This document shows, piece after piece, positions 4,673-6,779 of a stretch of 6,779 bases of DNA. The position numbers were made by a program, and so were the translations under genes. Positions within the stretch are counted from its first letter, which is position 1. Each line of letters begins with the position of its first letter. The DNA lies in contig JAURLB010000207.1 in the NCBI GenBank assembly GCA_030831445.1, positions 1-6,779 on the forward strand, read 5' to 3'. The notes below the pieces were generated by a model. That model saw only the letters and a program-made list of their open reading frames with translations, was not told where the DNA came from and did no database searches. This DNA comes from Candidatus Nanopelagicales bacterium. Lineage in GTDB: Bacteria > Actinomycetota > Actinomycetes > S36-B12 > UBA5976.

Positions 4673-5434
4673 GTGGGATCTGGAATTTTGCTACTTGCAA
4701 TAGTCGTACTCTGGCTACTCTTTTTGGTCCCTATGTTTGTGAAGACCTATCAAGAAAATGATGTGCAAAGTGTTGATTCATTTCGAAGTGCTATGAACAC
4801 ACTTAACCAAATGTCAAAGCGTAAGCAATCTGTAACTGTGTATTCGCGCTCCGCTGTCCGCGCTGGTGAAAAGAATCCACACCTGCAGCGAACGCTGATG
4901 TTGCGCAGAAAAGTTTTTGCCTCAATTATGTTGGTGCTGATTTTTGTTGTACTTGGAGCAATAACGGGCACACTTGAAACTTCTGCATTACTCCTTCCAA
5001 CTTTTGCATTTGCGACATACATTTTTTGGGTAAGGAATCAATTGAGCGATCGCTTAACACCTCGAGGGAATGCAGCGACTAAACCAAGAAGTGTGAGAAC
5101 TCACTCGCTGGCAGCACTTGCACGACTACGGCGCCAGGCTAGTGAAGTGCTCACTAAAACCGAACCAGAATTGAAAACGCAAGAAACACCAGCCTGGCAA
5201 CCGCTTGGAACATTTCAACAACCTGAGATTGTTCTGCCGAGCTACATTGAATATAAAAAAGAAGTTGCACTCAAAGAGCCCATTGAAGAATGGGATGGAA
5301 AGGCAATGCTTGAAGAGGCTGAGCGGCAAAAACGTGCTCGCGATCTTGCGGAACTTGTGGCTGACGTTCCGCCATCTTCAATTGAACATGCCGATGATGA
5401 CACTCAAGATATCCCGCGGGTGATGGGCGCTTAA
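4673..5434 (+). CDS. sepX: SepX/GlpR-type divisome membrane protein
   Basis: A 253-residue membrane protein matching the actinobacterial SepX (Streptomyces) / GlpR (Corynebacterium) family. The first membrane segment (about 4-23) ends in FLVPMFVKTYQE, very like the family's YLVPMWLRRQDE. A short region with SFRSAMNTL (36-44) follows, then a basic LRRK (77-80) and a hydrophobic pair (about 81-98 and 104-120). The rest is a 130-residue cytoplasmic tail with W-Q-P-L (175-178), VLPSYIEY (187-194) and a charged helix EEWDGKAMLEEAERQKRARD (205-224). The family stabilises FtsZ assembly; corynebacterial GlpR anchors the MoeA-like Glp. I take the GTG at 4673, with a -10-like TATTTT 6 nt upstream, over the TTG at 4667, which would sit only 2 nt further from rimJ and lacks a ribosome site. 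The sequence match is by recalled family pattern; the context supports it strongly. Confidence 0.85.
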   Translation: MGSGILLLAIVVLWLLFLVPMFVKTYQENDVQSVDSFRSAMNTLNQMSKRKQSVTVYSRSAVRAGEKNPHLQRTLMLRRKVFASIMLVLIFVVLGAITGTLETSALLLPTFAFATYIFWVRNQLSDRLTPRGNAATKPRSVRTHSLAALARLRRQASEVLTKTEPELKTQETPAWQPLGTFQQPEIVLPSYIEYKKEVALKEPIEEWDGKAMLEEAERQKRARDLAELVADVPPSSIEHADDDTQDIPRVMGA

Positions 5435-6779
5435 ATCCAAGAACTAAACCACATATGCATTTGCCAATATGTGTAAGGAATGACTTCACCAACCCATATT
5501 GGGTAAAAGAAAATGCTCACGAGGACACTTGCTGTTACGAACACGCCTACCCCAGCAGCAGCTTTTGCTCTACCTAGCCGAATTTGATACGGCGAACCAA
5601 GAATGAGTGACAACGAATACGCCAAAGCGAGAACGATTGCTGGAAGCAAAACTATTGTGTAAAAACCAAAGACAGTTCGTTCTTGAAAAAATAGCCAAGG
5701 CATCCATCCAGCGAGGAAAAATCCAAGGATAAGCACGGATCGAGCGTCAATATATCGAATAATTCGCCATAGTTGATGCACGAGCGCAAGGGTTCCAGCC
5801 CACCATATCAATGGATTTCCAAGCGCTAAAACTTCGGCGGCACAACCGTTACTGCTACAACCATTTTTGCCATTTGCATAACTTTCGAAGAAGAATGAGG
5901 TTGGTCTAATTTGTAGGGGCCATGTCCAAGGATTAGCGCTGTATGAATGTGAGACTGTGAGATTCACATGGAAATTCCACATTGCGATGTGATAGTCGAT
6001 GAGGTTTTGTAACGCGTCTGGAAGTGGTGTGTCACTCTGGGCATTTCGCATCCAACCATTGTCCGTTAAGAACCAGCCTGACCATGAAAGTATGTAGATG
6101 CTAGGTACCAAAAATAACGCAATTGGAACTAGTGGCACTACATCGTCACGCAACACACGTTTCCAAACACTTAACATTCCTAAACGGGTGCGAACACGAA
6201 GCCCATAAAAGACAATGAATCCCGCGAAGACCGGCGCAAACCACAATGCCGACCACTTGGTTGCTACGGCGAGTGCTGTAAAAATAATCGCAAGAATCAG
6301 CCATGGGCGAATTCGCCGAAGTTGTTCGCCGTTTTGCAGTTTCCGGTAAAGCATGTCCCTGTCGGCGAGTAAACAAGCGAATGCCAGTAGCAGAAAGAAG
6401 GTTAAGAATTGATCCAGCAATGCAACTCGTGAATGAACAATTGCCATGCCATCAATCGTGAAGAAGAGTGCAGCTAAGAATGCCGCGAGCTGATGTTGAA
6501 AGAGCCGCAGTGCAACTCGATGAATCACCAACACCATCGCGATTCCAACAAGTGCCGCCATGATGCGCCAGCCAAAAGGATTGAGACCATAGATTGACTC
6601 ACCTATTGCAATCAGCCATTTGCCGACTGGAGGGTGAACGATGAACGACCCTTCAGTGAGGAGAACATCCGTTTGGCCACCAAGGATTAGGGCGTCCGCA
6701 TTTTCAATATATTTCGATTCATATCCATTGTTCAGCAAGGCCCAGGCATCTTTGGCATAGTACGTCTCATCGAAAACAA
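5431..6779 (-). CDS. pmt: dolichyl-phosphate-mannose-type protein O-mannosyltransferase, C-terminal 448 residues
   Basis: A polytopic GT39 enzyme that uses polyprenyl-phosphate mannose to O-mannosylate exported proteins at the membrane. The gene runs off the right edge: the frame stays open to the last bases and begins VFDETYYAKDAWALL, containing the Asp-Glu pair (visible residues 3-4) of the first extracytoplasmic loop that is catalytic in this family. A start at 6738 would cut this motif off and is wrong. Further family marks are VHPPVGK (47-53), FGWR, IDGMAIVHSRVALLDQ and many hydrophobic segments (about ten visible); the C-terminus YWQMHMWFSSWI is typical. The full protein is about 500-520 residues, so roughly 50-70 are missing. 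Its TAA overlaps the sepX stop. In mycobacteria pmt (Rv1002c) lies a few genes beyond the sepX homologue and is divergent from rsmI, which may lie just right of this window. Confidence 0.92.
   Translation of the reverse strand, partial: VFDETYYAKDAWALLNNGYESKYIENADALILGGQTDVLLTEGSFIVHPPVGKWLIAIGESIYGLNPFGWRIMAALVGIAMVLVIHRVALRLFQHQLAAFLAALFFTIDGMAIVHSRVALLDQFLTFFLLLAFACLLADRDMLYRKLQNGEQLRRIRPWLILAIIFTALAVATKWSALWFAPVFAGFIVFYGLRVRTRLGMLSVWKRVLRDDVVPLVPIALFLVPSIYILSWSGWFLTDNGWMRNAQSDTPLPDALQNLIDYHIAMWNFHVNLTVSHSYSANPWTWPLQIRPTSFFFESYANGKNGCSSNGCAAEVLALGNPLIWWAGTLALVHQLWRIIRYIDARSVLILGFFLAGWMPWLFFQERTVFGFYTIVLLPAIVLALAYSLSLILGSPYQIRLGRAKAAAGVGVFVTASVLVSIFFYPIWVGEVIPYTYWQMHMWFSSWI

Noticed and set aside
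6736..6738. TTG at 6738 as the start of the O-mannosyltransferase
   Set aside because: The frame continues upstream to the window edge and encodes the catalytic Asp-Glu motif, so the gene is truncated by the window, not started here.
1..6779. tRNA/rRNA genes, riboswitches, insertion sequences, CRISPR arrays, attachment sites
   Set aside because: Nearly every base is assigned to recognisable coding genes; the remaining spacers are at most 61 bp and show none of these.

Overview
The window reads as a gene-dense chromosomal segment of an actinobacterium. I judge this from the gene content and order: an SAF-domain protein, an FmdB-type zinc ribbon, 5-formyl-THF cyclo-ligase, a MoeA-like protein, a RimJ-type acetyltransferase, a SepX/GlpR-type membrane protein and an actinobacterial O-mannosyltransferase. 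As I recall it, this is close to the Mycobacterium tuberculosis block Rv0991c-Rv0996 plus Rv1002c. Base composition looks mid-40s percent G+C by eye. Intergenic spaces are tiny and two convergent gene pairs overlap through their stop codons. Together these suggest a streamlined, relatively low-GC lineage such as the freshwater Nanopelagicales (acI) type; that placement is inference.

Layout, left to right. The left edge holds the N-terminus of a minus-strand SAF-domain protein (163 down to 1), preceded on the same strand by fmdB (437-225). A 61-bp divergent spacer follows, carrying two inverted repeats and overlapping -10-like hexamers. A plus-strand ABC-2 type exporter pair (ATPase 499-1404, permease 1407-2171) comes next. 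Its permease stop overlaps the stop of a minus-strand 5-formyltetrahydrofolate cyclo-ligase (2749-2168). After a 52-bp divergent promoter region comes a plus-strand block: moeA/glp-like (2802-4031), rimJ-like (4028-4633, GTGA overlap) and sepX/glpR-like (best start 4673, to 5434). The sepX stop overlaps the stop of a minus-strand protein O-mannosyltransferase that runs off the right edge. There is no gene-free stretch over 300 bases, and I see no RNA gene, insertion sequence or CRISPR.

Functional reading. The most interesting unit is the moeA-rimJ-sepX block. In Corynebacterium the MoeA-like protein Glp is a repurposed molybdotransferase that works with FtsZ and the membrane protein GlpR; the Streptomyces relative of GlpR is the division protein SepX. 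The MoeA-like protein here has lost two catalytic-domain signatures (the GGVSVG loop and the KPGKP loop) but kept the fold landmarks. It is therefore more likely a division scaffold than a molybdenum insertase. The other genes look like one-carbon metabolism (cyclo-ligase), stress or redox chaperoning (FmdB/Ruc-like), export of an unknown substrate (ABC pair) and cell-envelope glycoprotein synthesis (Pmt). Promoter calls are pattern-based: several starts lack a Shine-Dalgarno sequence and sit 6-7 nt after a TANNNT hexamer, which suggests leaderless transcripts.
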